From positions 1 to 64,000 of the forward strand of contig JAVVEH010000018.1 in NCBI GenBank assembly GCA_032251435.1: a stretch of DNA of 64,000 nucleotides, read 5' to 3'. Both the position numbers and the translations under genes were made by a program. The notes under the pieces are model-generated. The model saw only the letters and a program-made list of their open reading frames with translations. It had not been told where the DNA came from and did no database searches. This stretch comes from JAVVEH01 sp032251435 (lineage in GTDB: Bacteria; Verrucomicrobiota; Lentisphaeria; Oligosphaerales; MVZH01). Shown one piece after another: positions 16,297-25,310 of the stretch (position 1 is the first letter of the stretch; the number at the start of each line of letters is the position of its first letter).

Positions 16297-19245
16297 ATGA
16301 CTGACAGAGAAACACGTGCGCAAAGCGGGATAACCAAACGCGCTTTTATTCTGGGAGTGGCGCTGTCGGCCTACTTCGCCTGGTCGACGGTCATGCGGGA
16401 GAATAGTCCTCCCTATAGCATGCTGTCGGTTAACGCCTTGCCGGTGATGCCCTATGTGGGGCTGTTTTTTCTGGCGTTGATCATTAATCCGCTGCTCCGG
16501 CGGCTCAAGCTGATCCGGGCTTTTTCCATGGGGGAAATGCTGTTGATTTTCGCCATGTGCGCCGTGACCAGTGGTGTCGCCACGTTTGGTTTGGCCGCCC
16601 CGCTTGTGCCGATTGTCTCCGGCTTGAATAACCGGGACAACAATAACGACCAATCACAGTGGGACCGCTATGTGATGCCCTATCTGAATGAGGATTATTT
16701 CATCGCTGTGCCCGGAACTAGAAAAGCCGCGCAAAAATACCGGGACGCCTGTGACGCCTACGACCGGGCGAAACTCCTGGAGCGGACGGCTAAGGATATG
16801 TTGACCGCCCGCGAAGAGCTGGCGCGCGTCGCTAAAGAGAAGGAGCGTGTCGCCCGCATTGGCGATCCGGACCTGCGGGCGGCGGAGGCTAAAACACTGG
16901 TGTGGCCCGAGCAGCAGGCCACTAAGCTGCTGACCATGTCAACCGACATATGGAACAGACACGGCAAGGATCTGGCCCCTGAAGCCGTGGCTGAAACGTA
17001 TGAAGAGAAGATCGCGGACATTAAACAGGAACGGGATCGCTTGGGGGAGGAGCTCAAACGGCTCAATAGCGAAGCGTTCGCCGCGGTGGACTTAATCCGG
17101 AAGGGCCTGCCGGATGATAAACGGGCGGTGCCCGGAATCATGTATTCCAGGGGTGAGGGGTGGAGCGGTTACCGAGCCCGGTTCCAACGCCTGCGGGTCG
17201 GAAGCCACGCCAGGAAACGACTTTCCGCGGCCGTTGACACCTTTGATTCGGCCCCGGAAAAAGACACCAAGGTCCAGGCGGAGCTGGCCAGTGAGCTTGA
17301 CGCTGTCGCTGATCTTCTCACGCCGCTGGCCCGCATCCCGGCCATCGAGAAACGCAAGGACAAACTCACCGGCGAAGCTGAGAAATTGGAGGCGACGCTT
17401 CAAGTCCGGCGAATTCACGTGAGAGATCTCCGCCAGGCGAGGCGCTTCGCCCGGCAGGAGAATTTTCCCGTTTTCGATGAGAAGATAGGAGAATTAGACG
17501 CTTCCATCGCCACCTTGGATAAGAAGGCCACGGCGCTGCGGGAAAAAATCGAGGCGGAAATAATGCCCAGCCTCGCCGTCTGCGAGAGGGTGGGAGTTTC
17601 TCAAAACGCTCTCCGGGACATCGCGGCGCGGCTCCGCTCGGGAAACGACATTGATCCTTCCGCCATCCGCGACGCGTTGACCGCCCAAACCGCGGCGTTT
17701 GCCAGTTTTGACGCGTCTTACCGCCGCTATTTCATCGGCGATTCGGACTGGGGCCTCTGGGCCCGCCCGATACTCAACTGGCTGGTGTTGATTTTCCTGG
17801 TTTATGTGGTTTTCATGACATTTAACACCTTGATCTATCGCCAGTGGTCGCATAACGAGAAACTGATTTATCCGATCGCCGAGGCGACCACGGTATTGGC
17901 GGCCAGTGGTGATCCCGACTCGGGGAAAGGGCCTTCCATCTACAAATCCGGCCTGTTCTGGACGGGGTTCGCGGTCGCCGCCGGGATCCTCTTCTGGAAT
18001 CACCTGGCCAACACCGGAAGCATTCCCAATGTCAAGCCTGTTAAACTGGAAACCCTGTGGCTTCCATACGTTGGAAATAGCATTTTCAAAGGTATGGGCA
18101 GCACCTATTTCTGTATCATTTTCGCCGTTATCGGGTTGTCATTTCTGGTGCCGTCGAACATTTCATTCTCCCTGTGGGGATTTGAGGTGCTTTACATGTG
18201 CATGCTGATGGTCATGGCCTGGATGGGCTATGGCGCCAACCGCTGGGCGATTGGCAACGGGTCACGGATGCATCTGGGCAGTGGCGCCGCCTGGGTGTTC
18301 GGGCTGGTGATTCTATGGACGTGCCGACAGTATATTTTCTGCCTGTTCCGCCCCAAGGCGATACAAAAACTGCCGACCGACGAGCAGAAAGAGCTGCGCT
18401 GGTCTTCGGGCGCCTTTCTGGCGGCTCTCGCTCTGCTTTTCCTGATCTTGGTCTTCAGACTTGAGGCCGGTCCCTTCCAAGTCCTTAAATGGTTCCTTAT
18501 GGCCATTATTTTGACGATCGCAGTCACGCGCGCGGTGTGCGAAGCCGGGGTTTTGGGTCTTGAAGGCGGCCTTCAAGGGATTCCCTCGTTCATGGTGAAA
18601 AACACGGCCGGCTTGTCAGCCAACGCGGCCTCCAACGCGGCGGCGGTCGCCTCATCCGGGGCTCATTTGGGAATTCTGAGCGGCATGGTGCTCGGATTAA
18701 AGGCCTTTATCGCCCCGGTCATGGCGAACATCCTGAAAATGCGGGAGGACATTCCCGGCCGCCGGTTAACGTTTCACGTGGCGATTTGGGCGGGGTTGCT
18801 GATCGCGACGTTTGTCGCGATTGTCACCTTGATCATTATCTCGTATGACGGCGGGGCTAACTCCTTGTTTGTCTGGACGAATGGCCTGGTTCCCAAATCG
18901 ACATTCACCGGGGTCAAAGGCATGGCGGCCGCCCGCGGCGCGGCGGGCGCTGTCAATATGCGCGGCTGGTGGATCGCCGGCGCGGTTCTGATGGGGCTCT
19001 TACTGTTCTCCCGCCAGAAAATTTTCGGCATTCCGCATCCGATTGGTCTGGTGATGCTAATGAACCCGGTTATGTTTGGTTTCTGGGGATCGGTCATGTT
19101 GGGCTGGTTGTTCAAGAGCCTGGCCAGTAAATACTGTAACAAGGAGCAATATTTTTCGGTCCGCTGTTTTTTTATCGGGCTGATTGTGGGCCATCTTGTC
19201 GCCGGTATGATGGGTTGGGACCGTATGGAATGGCATTGGGGGTAG
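16297..19245 (+). CDS. DUF6785/DUF6784-type membrane protein with a long coiled-coil insert
   Basis: A 982-residue protein. The N-terminal three helices ('YVGLFFLALIINPLLRRLK', 'FSMGEMLLIFAMCAVTSGV') and the C-terminal transmembrane block from about residue 490 ('YRQWSHNEKLIYPIAEAT' to the final 'CFFIGLIVGHLVAGMMG') resemble the DUF6785/DUF6784 family, OPT-like carriers found mainly in planctomycete-type bacteria. Such proteins are usually about 650 residues. The extra length is a strongly charged helical insert, residues about 142-487, with repeated Lys/Glu/Arg/Ala patterns typical of coiled coil, placed between membrane segments on one face. The giant FtsX fusion also has a long charged helical region, suggesting the two may touch. 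Family assignment is from recall; substrate unknown. Confidence 0.65.
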   Translation: MTDRETRAQSGITKRAFILGVALSAYFAWSTVMRENSPPYSMLSVNALPVMPYVGLFFLALIINPLLRRLKLIRAFSMGEMLLIFAMCAVTSGVATFGLAAPLVPIVSGLNNRDNNNDQSQWDRYVMPYLNEDYFIAVPGTRKAAQKYRDACDAYDRAKLLERTAKDMLTAREELARVAKEKERVARIGDPDLRAAEAKTLVWPEQQATKLLTMSTDIWNRHGKDLAPEAVAETYEEKIADIKQERDRLGEELKRLNSEAFAAVDLIRKGLPDDKRAVPGIMYSRGEGWSGYRARFQRLRVGSHARKRLSAAVDTFDSAPEKDTKVQAELASELDAVADLLTPLARIPAIEKRKDKLTGEAEKLEATLQVRRIHVRDLRQARRFARQENFPVFDEKIGELDASIATLDKKATALREKIEAEIMPSLAVCERVGVSQNALRDIAARLRSGNDIDPSAIRDALTAQTAAFASFDASYRRYFIGDSDWGLWARPILNWLVLIFLVYVVFMTFNTLIYRQWSHNEKLIYPIAEATTVLAASGDPDSGKGPSIYKSGLFWTGFAVAAGILFWNHLANTGSIPNVKPVKLETLWLPYVGNSIFKGMGSTYFCIIFAVIGLSFLVPSNISFSLWGFEVLYMCMLMVMAWMGYGANRWAIGNGSRMHLGSGAAWVFGLVILWTCRQYIFCLFRPKAIQKLPTDEQKELRWSSGAFLAALALLFLILVFRLEAGPFQVLKWFLMAIILTIAVTRAVCEAGVLGLEGGLQGIPSFMVKNTAGLSANAASNAAAVASSGAHLGILSGMVLGLKAFIAPVMANILKMREDIPGRRLTFHVAIWAGLLIATFVAIVTLIIISYDGGANSLFVWTNGLVPKSTFTGVKGMAAARGAAGAVNMRGWWIAGAVLMGLLLFSRQKIFGIPHPIGLVMLMNPVMFGFWGSVMLGWLFKSLASKYCNKEQYFSVRCFFIGLIVGHLVAGMMGWDRMEWHWG

Positions 19246-19248
19246 GAG

Positions 19249-19274
19249 TTCGGGAGCAGGGGGCTGCTCCCGAA
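19249..19274 (+). terminator. Strong hairpin just after the 982-residue gene
   Basis: TTCGGGAGCAG (19249-19259), loop GGGG, CTGCTCCCGAA (19264-19274): a perfect 11-bp stem four bases after the stop codon at 19243-19245. There is no T-run, so it may act as an mRNA 3' stabiliser or partial terminator. Its right arm is also the first unit of the tandem repeat that follows. Confidence 0.55.
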
Positions 19275-19420
19275 ACCGAACCGGCAGGGGGCTGCTCCCG
19301 AAACCGAACCGGCAGGGGGCCGCTCCCGAAACCGAACCGGCAGGGGGCCGCTCCCGAAACCGAACCGGCAGGGGCTGCTCCCGAAACCGAACCAGGGGCC
19401 GCTCCCGAAACCGAACCGGG
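19255..19420 (+). repeat. 28-bp minisatellite, six copies
   Basis: Six head-to-tail copies of a 28-bp unit (core GCTGCTCCCGAAACCGAACC) fill most of the 238-bp spacer before the next gene. Units differ by a T/C change (CTGCTCCC or CCGCTCCC), and the last two are shortened. 28 is not a multiple of three and there is no start codon signal, so I do not consider it coding. Confidence 0.85.
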
Positions 19421-19492
19421 TGGAAACAACCTAGTCCAGCCGTCTCGGCTGTCCGCGTTAATTTAAAGTCCGTCTCTGTCCGCGTGAAACCT

Positions 19493-20455
19493 ATGAACCC
19501 ATCTGAAACAATCCACGAGATGTCGTCTTTACCACCTCTCCGGGAGGGATCTCGCCACCTGGCTTGGAACGGTGTGTCGTTCACGGTGCCGTCGAACTGG
19601 GAAATCGCGGTTTTCCGTTCACTTAGACGCGGCGCCAGCCGGATTGAATTGGAAGATGAATACACGCTCCGGATGGAGGCGGAGTGGATCTTTAGCCAGA
19701 AGGGCAAACTTGACACCCGGACAATCATCAAGCGGTACGAGGCCGCTTCTAAACCGCTTACTCTAAAAGCTGAAGACCAGAAAGAAATCACCGATTTGCC
19801 AGAAGGATGGCATGCCACATGGTTCATCTTCAGGGAAACCGGTAAAAACAAAAAAGCGGGTCAGTTGGAGGTCATCGAACATAGCTTGGTCACGATGTTT
19901 CATATCTGTCCAGATCATTCTCTTTTCTGTTTTTTTCTGCTTCACTTTATGCCGGAAGATCCGGAAGTTCCTGTTGATATTGTCCGGGAGCTCGCTGCGG
20001 GATTCAAAAATAACGGTCGCCGCGCCATGATTCCCTGGCGGCTTTTTGATATTTCCTTCGAGTTGCCCCGAGCGTTTAAACTTGAGCACACCCACTTTGA
20101 TATTGGCAGCAAAATGATGCGGTTCAATTGGAACTTCCGCCAGTTTCACGTGTGGCATTTTTCCTGCGCCGATATGTTCCTGAAGGATGGCCAGTCTCCG
20201 GATCGCTGGCTGACTGGCTTTCTCAATGCCTATGGCGGATTCAAAGGGGCGCGGTTCGATCCGGATGGCAAAGGCGGCATCACGTGGCGCCGCCGCAAAC
20301 CCTTCCTGTTCGGCCACCGCAGTGAAATCGCCCGCTGGTGTTTTAGATACAAAATCGGCTGGCGGCTGATTGAAGAAACCCGGCAATTGGTGGTCTGGGT
20401 GTACCACTACCGCAAACGGAGCGACTTGGCGATGCTTCCCGAACAGTTTCAGTGA
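19493..20455 (+). CDS. Unknown protein, last gene of the 6-20 kb cluster
   Basis: A soluble protein of about 320 residues with no signal peptide or membrane helix. The N-terminal part, 'RHLAWNGVSFTVPSNWEIA', resembles the opening of beta-rich domains annotated only as hypothetical. The centre has 'PWRLFDISFELPRAF' and the end is very basic and aromatic ('WRRRKPFLFGHRSEIARW'). I do not recognise a family. Starts at GTG 19484 and ATG 19493 are both possible; neither has a clear ribosome site. It follows the minisatellite on the same strand as the transporter cluster, so a shared job is plausible, but a strong hairpin separates it from the gene upstream and independent expression is also possible. 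Confidence 0.65.
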   Translation: MNPSETIHEMSSLPPLREGSRHLAWNGVSFTVPSNWEIAVFRSLRRGASRIELEDEYTLRMEAEWIFSQKGKLDTRTIIKRYEAASKPLTLKAEDQKEITDLPEGWHATWFIFRETGKNKKAGQLEVIEHSLVTMFHICPDHSLFCFFLLHFMPEDPEVPVDIVRELAAGFKNNGRRAMIPWRLFDISFELPRAFKLEHTHFDIGSKMMRFNWNFRQFHVWHFSCADMFLKDGQSPDRWLTGFLNAYGGFKGARFDPDGKGGITWRRRKPFLFGHRSEIARWCFRYKIGWRLIEETRQLVVWVYHYRKRSDLAMLPEQFQ

Positions 20456-20524
20456 TATTATTCTGGAGCGTTCTCGTTGAGGGCGCGCCGGAAGGAGTGA
20501 AACCAGCTCACAAGTGCCCTGTTT

Positions 20525-22867
20525 TCACGCGTGGATTCGTTCCAGCCGCTCTCCAGCGGACAATGTGACGACGGTGTCTTTCCCGTTCACGCGCAGATGA
20601 AACGCCACATCGTTGTCCGCCTGGATGCCGACGGTCCGCGCGGTGCCGTTTTCCCAGGTGAAACTGATGTCCAGTCCCCCACGGCCCCGGAGTCCCCGAA
20701 CAGATCCTTTGCTCCAAGCGGCGGGCAGAGCCGGCAGCACATGGATAAGCCGCTTCCCGTCCAGCCACCGATGACTTTGCAGCAGCATCTCGGCGACCCC
20801 GGCTGTGTAGCCGAAATTGCCATCGATTTGAAAAGGGGGATGGGCGTCGAAGAGATTGGCGTAAAGGCCCCCGCCGGGCCCATACGTCATGTCCGCCCGC
20901 GCCTCTTTGAATGTCATGAGATTTCCCGCCACCTTCAGGGCGTGGTCCCCATCTTGAAAGCGGGCCCACATCGCCACCCGCCAGGCCATGGCCCAGCCCG
21001 TGCTCTGATCGCCCCGGACGTGGAGAGATTTTTTACAGGCTTCATAATAATCAGGGAAACGCTCCGGGGTGAACATCCAGCCTGGATACACCCCGTAAAG
21101 GTGCGAGATATGGCGGTGACCGGGTTGCGGTTCCTCCGCTTCGATGCTGAATTCCAGCAATCGGCCATCCGAACCGATTTTCGGCATGGCCAAGCGCCCC
21201 AAAGCGGTTTCAATGTCGTTCACCAACTCGTCCCGCTCATTGAGAATCCGGCTGCCCTCGATGATCGTTTCAAACAGTTCCCGGATCATGGTCAGATCCA
21301 TGGCGCTGCCCTCACAGACGCTGGTTTCCTCTCCCGTTTCCGGATCAAAAAACCGGTTCTCCGGTGAGGTCGATGGCGATGTGACGAGCTGCCCGTCGTC
21401 ATTTTCGATCATGAAGTCCAAAAGAAACGCGGCGGCGTCTTTCATGACCGGCATGAAGTCAGCCAGAAAGCCGCGATCACCGGTGAAGGCGAAGTGCTCC
21501 CAGATATGCTGACACAACCAGGCGCCGCACACGGGCCAAAAGGCGTGCTGAGCCTTGCTGCCTCCTGTATAACTGTATCGCCAGAGGTCGCTGTTGTGGT
21601 GCGCGCACCAGCCTCGCGCGCCGTATAATTTCCGCGCCGGCCGGCGGCCGGATTCCGCCATCTCCCGCACAAAACGGAAAAACGGTTCGGCGCACTCGGA
21701 CAAATTGCAGACTTCCGCCGGCCAATAGTTCATCTCGGTGTTGATATTAATGGTGTAGTTTGACCGCCAGGGAGCGATGAGTTTATCGTTCCAGATCCCC
21801 TGTAGAGTCGTCGGTTGCGTGCCGGGCCGTGACGCGCTGATCAGCAGGTAGCGCCCGAAGTTGAAAACCAGATTCGCCAGGGCGGCGGTATCCCCTGATT
21901 TAGCGGCCCCTCTCAATATCTCATCTGTCGGACGGTCATCGCCCGTCCGCAAGTCCAATGACATTCGTTTGTACAGGGAGCTATAATCATCAATGTGGGC
22001 GCTCCTGATTCCCGCCCAGCCAAGCTCGACCGCCGCGTCAAGTCGGCGGTCACAGTCGATTTCCATCGCGACGACATCATCGGAGGGATCCTCGTTCCAG
22101 CGTGTGAATCCTGTTTCAATGGCTAGAAAGAGGGTCACATTGTCGGCGCCGGTCACGCCCAGGACATGCTCTCCGGCCTCACACACGCCTCCCGTTGTGA
22201 CCACCTTAACCTTGACGACATACGTGATCCCCCCCTGGCCATCTTTTTGCCAGACAACCGCGTCGTCGCCGGCGGGGCGGCGGGAATGATTGTTGTAAGG
22301 CGTCTGCCCTTGCAGAACGAACCAGTCATTTCCAGCTTGAGTGGCGTGGCGCGTTTGTGAATCCATGGAAAGCCGGAAGGATATGGACGCGGGTCTGTCC
22401 GCCGCCAACCGCATGGCCATCACCTGATGGGGCGCCGAAATCAGGCATTCACGGGAAAAGGCCGCGCCGTTCCGGGTGAACCGGGTTGTGGCGACCGCGG
22501 TGCTGAGATCAAGCTCCCGTCGATAGTCCTCAACCGGGCCTTCCGTCTGAAAATCCAAGTACAGATTGCCCGCCATCTGGTAGGACTCGCTGTCGTGGGC
22601 GCCGGTCATGGTGTCCGTCAGCCGGTCCGCGGCGGCGTAGTGTCCGTCGCGGATGAGCTGGCGCGCCTGATCGATCATCTCTTTGATACGATACCCCTCC
22701 TCGTCACCGGGTCTTCCCGACCAAATGGTGTCCTCATTCAATTCGACGCGTTCGCGGTCAGGGCCGCCAAAGACCATGGCGCCGACGCGTCCGTTGCCCA
22801 GCGGCAGGGCTTCGTGCCAATCCCCCGCGGGGCGGGCGTACCAGAGAGAGTTCATGCGTTCAGTCAT
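20525..22867 (-). CDS. Alpha-L-fucosidase-like glycoside hydrolase (GH95)
   Basis: A 780-residue protein with the GH95 layout: an N-terminal beta domain starting 'LWYARPAGDWHEALPLGNGR' and 'ELNEDTIWSGRPGDEE', then an (alpha/alpha)6 barrel. Catalytic regions seen are 'NINTEMNYWPAE' (about residue 374, catalytic asparagines), 'SPSTSPENRFFD' (about residue 500, general-acid Glu) and 'FQIDGNFGYTAG' (about residue 682, the conserved Asp). GH95 enzymes release alpha-1,2-fucose or alpha-L-galactose by inversion. AAAGGA just upstream of the ATG at 22867 supports the start. No signal peptide is visible, suggesting action on imported oligosaccharides. With the GH78 gene upstream it supports growth on deoxy-sugar-rich glycans. 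Fucose versus galactose specificity cannot be told. Confidence 0.9.
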   Translation of the reverse strand: MTERMNSLWYARPAGDWHEALPLGNGRVGAMVFGGPDRERVELNEDTIWSGRPGDEEGYRIKEMIDQARQLIRDGHYAAADRLTDTMTGAHDSESYQMAGNLYLDFQTEGPVEDYRRELDLSTAVATTRFTRNGAAFSRECLISAPHQVMAMRLAADRPASISFRLSMDSQTRHATQAGNDWFVLQGQTPYNNHSRRPAGDDAVVWQKDGQGGITYVVKVKVVTTGGVCEAGEHVLGVTGADNVTLFLAIETGFTRWNEDPSDDVVAMEIDCDRRLDAAVELGWAGIRSAHIDDYSSLYKRMSLDLRTGDDRPTDEILRGAAKSGDTAALANLVFNFGRYLLISASRPGTQPTTLQGIWNDKLIAPWRSNYTININTEMNYWPAEVCNLSECAEPFFRFVREMAESGRRPARKLYGARGWCAHHNSDLWRYSYTGGSKAQHAFWPVCGAWLCQHIWEHFAFTGDRGFLADFMPVMKDAAAFLLDFMIENDDGQLVTSPSTSPENRFFDPETGEETSVCEGSAMDLTMIRELFETIIEGSRILNERDELVNDIETALGRLAMPKIGSDGRLLEFSIEAEEPQPGHRHISHLYGVYPGWMFTPERFPDYYEACKKSLHVRGDQSTGWAMAWRVAMWARFQDGDHALKVAGNLMTFKEARADMTYGPGGGLYANLFDAHPPFQIDGNFGYTAGVAEMLLQSHRWLDGKRLIHVLPALPAAWSKGSVRGLRGRGGLDISFTWENGTARTVGIQADNDVAFHLRVNGKDTVVTLSAGERLERIHA

Positions 22868-22895
22868 TTTTTTCCTTTACCGTGATGACAGGCGG

Positions 22896-25100
22896 TCACT
22901 TGTTGACGATCAGGATATTGCGGGCGCCGTGTTGAATGACCTGGCGGTCAACGTTGGCGAGAAGATAGGCGCGGAGCTCCGGGTGGTCAGCGAGGAGCTT
23001 GAAATACTCAGGCGACCAGGCGGTGATTTCCTGGTGGATCTCAGGCGTTTCGCCGACGGCGAAGACGGCATCGTACCAGGTGTTGTCCACCTGGCGGAAA
23101 TAGAATGTTTTGTCAGCGGTTTGTTTGACCAGCCGGTCAATCTGTTCGGCGCTGATCCCATGCCGCGTGTAGACCTCACGCATGGTTTTTGATTCGCTCA
23201 CCTGTACGGATAATGAGGGAGCGGAGAGCCCCCAGCCGCCTTTCATACGACCGCCCAGGCGGGCGTTTTCCACCGCGGCGTCCCCGCTGTCCATCTGAGC
23301 GCTCCTCTCCAGCTCCATAAACTCCCGCCGCGCCGCCGTCATCCGGTCTTTCCCGAAGCCCTCTTCCACAATCAGGAACGACGTGTATTCGGTCAGGATG
23401 CCATACTCCCGCCCCAGGTGTTTAATTTCCGCCACCAGCTCCTTGTCCGCTCCATGGGCGCGGATTTGATCCTGCAACCAGGCGACTTGTCCCATGGCCC
23501 AGAGCCGGGGAATAAAGGCCGCCTTCGGATCGCTTGTCAAGGTGACTTCGGCGGAGAATTTTTCGCGGACACCGTTCATTTCTCCAGACAGTGTCAGTCT
23601 CCGTGTCTTATCGCCGGTGAATTTTCCGGTTATCATCAGTTGACCGCCTTTGAACAGGGACGGCAGTGGCCGGGGATTCAGGTCAGAGATGGTAAACCCT
23701 TCCGGCTCAAGGGTCACATGGGTTAAAACGGGGAAGGCGATGGTATTATAAAACGCGGAAAGCGCGAGCTCCAAATCCTCGTCCGGGCGGACATAACGGG
23801 ATGTCCCGCCACCGCCGTGAGCCAATCCGTCCAGTAACCGGGTGTTGACATCATATCCCAGGCCAAAGCTGTAAAATCTGCGGTCGTCCAGTTTCGCGTA
23901 CTCCGCGAGCAGTTTGTCCGGGTTGGTCTCACCCAGGGTGGGCAGCCCGTCCGTCAGAAACACGATGATGGCGGTTTTTCCTTTCACCGGCGGAATCCGC
24001 AGCGCCGCGGCGAGCGCGGCGCTGATCGCGGTGCCTCCGCGGGGACGCAGATCATCGATAAACGCCAAGGCGTCCCGGCGGTTTTTCTCCGTCGCCGGCA
24101 GAGACGCCGTCTGGAACGGATGGACATCCGTGGAAAAGGCGATGATATTGAAATGGTCGTTATCCGACACATTCTCAACGCAGAAGGCGAGCGATTTTTT
24201 CGCTTGGCGCATTTTATCGCCGGCCATGCTGCCCGAGGTGTCGAGAATGAAGGTGATGTCTTTGGCGGCGATTTCCTCCATCTGCAGCTCGCTGTCGGGG
24301 GCGGCGGCCAACATGAAATAGCCCTGGCCGTTTTTCTCAAAGGCGAGGAAGTCGAATCCCACCGCGGCGGTGTCTTCGTGAAAATAAAGGCGGAAATCCC
24401 GGTCAGGCACCATGTTTTTACCCGTGAAAGTGATCTCCGCGGCGTGGTTTCCCTGGCGTTTAATGACACTGTCAAAGCCTGGGGTGTGAAGGGTTTTCAG
24501 CGGATTTTTGGTTTCCAGGGTCACGCGCAGTGACACCGTTTCAATCGTGACACCGGCATCCGGCCTGACTGAAAGCAACGGGTAGGTGAAAACGGCCGCG
24601 CGGTCCGGGGCGCTGACGGCTTCCTCATACATCAATTGCACGGTCACATCCGCTCCCGGCTCGATGGGAAACACCCGGGCTTTCAGCAACCCTTGTCCCG
24701 CGTATTCAAGTAACGCGGGATCTTTCACCTGGCGGACAATGTCCTCATAAATCGACCGGGCTTTTCCCGCCTCCAGCAATTCGGCCTCCAGGGTTTTTCC
24801 GTTCACGGTCATGGCGAAGGACGACACCGCCGCCCGCGGGGAAACAGGAAATAGGTAGGTGCCCTCGATCCGTCGGTTGTTCGGGTTGTGGAACGTGCCT
24901 TCGACAACGACAGAGGCGACACCTTGTCGAATCGTCACCTCCACATCGTGCTGTTTGACCTCCATGGGGCGGATCACCGGCGCGGGGTGCGGCGGGATAG
25001 GGTGGATGGGCGGCTCGGGGGGAATGATGATTCGACACGCGAACACCGCGGGACAGGCAATGAGGCAAAGCGCGTGAGAAATGAGGGATAACGTTTTCAT
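22896..25100 (-). CDS. VIT and von Willebrand A domain protein, exported
   Basis: A protein of about 734 residues, resembling inter-alpha-trypsin-inhibitor heavy chains. A signal peptide ('MKTLSLISHALCLIACPAVFA') is followed by Cys22, so lipid modification is possible though the lipobox is imperfect. A proline-rich linker leads to a VIT domain (about residues 45-170; 'VEGTFHNPNNRRIEGTYLFP'). The VWA domain starts near residue 280 with an intact metal-ion site 'DTSGSMAG' and later 'FLTDGLPTLGE'. The C-terminal third is less conserved and may bind partners. AAAGGCGG precedes the ATG at 25100. Such proteins usually mediate metal-dependent protein contacts in the envelope. It is 28 bp from the GH95 gene, in the same direction and upstream of it. 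Confidence 0.85.
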   Translation of the reverse strand: MKTLSLISHALCLIACPAVFACRIIIPPEPPIHPIPPHPAPVIRPMEVKQHDVEVTIRQGVASVVVEGTFHNPNNRRIEGTYLFPVSPRAAVSSFAMTVNGKTLEAELLEAGKARSIYEDIVRQVKDPALLEYAGQGLLKARVFPIEPGADVTVQLMYEEAVSAPDRAAVFTYPLLSVRPDAGVTIETVSLRVTLETKNPLKTLHTPGFDSVIKRQGNHAAEITFTGKNMVPDRDFRLYFHEDTAAVGFDFLAFEKNGQGYFMLAAAPDSELQMEEIAAKDITFILDTSGSMAGDKMRQAKKSLAFCVENVSDNDHFNIIAFSTDVHPFQTASLPATEKNRRDALAFIDDLRPRGGTAISAALAAALRIPPVKGKTAIIVFLTDGLPTLGETNPDKLLAEYAKLDDRRFYSFGLGYDVNTRLLDGLAHGGGGTSRYVRPDEDLELALSAFYNTIAFPVLTHVTLEPEGFTISDLNPRPLPSLFKGGQLMITGKFTGDKTRRLTLSGEMNGVREKFSAEVTLTSDPKAAFIPRLWAMGQVAWLQDQIRAHGADKELVAEIKHLGREYGILTEYTSFLIVEEGFGKDRMTAARREFMELERSAQMDSGDAAVENARLGGRMKGGWGLSAPSLSVQVSESKTMREVYTRHGISAEQIDRLVKQTADKTFYFRQVDNTWYDAVFAVGETPEIHQEITAWSPEYFKLLADHPELRAYLLANVDRQVIQHGARNILIVNK

Positions 25101-25310
25101 AATGGACCGCCTTTGGTAACTGTTGACCGACATCCAACCGGAAAAATGTGTCATTGTGGAACTATACATTCAGACGGTTAAAAAACGATTTTTTTTAAAC
25201 GGGCGGGTCTGTCTGTCGTTGATTCAAAGGATTTGATCATTGGGCAATTGTGTTTCAGGTATTATCTTAGTTGGCGGTTCGTGTTTGTACCACTTCAGCT
25301 TTTGTTCATT

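Noticed and set aside
19172..19466. Open frames through the 28-bp minisatellite giving APETEP or GSVSGAAP repeats on both strands
   Set aside because: Every frame is open simply because the repeat has no stop codon; no start signal or family likeness, and it lies between real genes.
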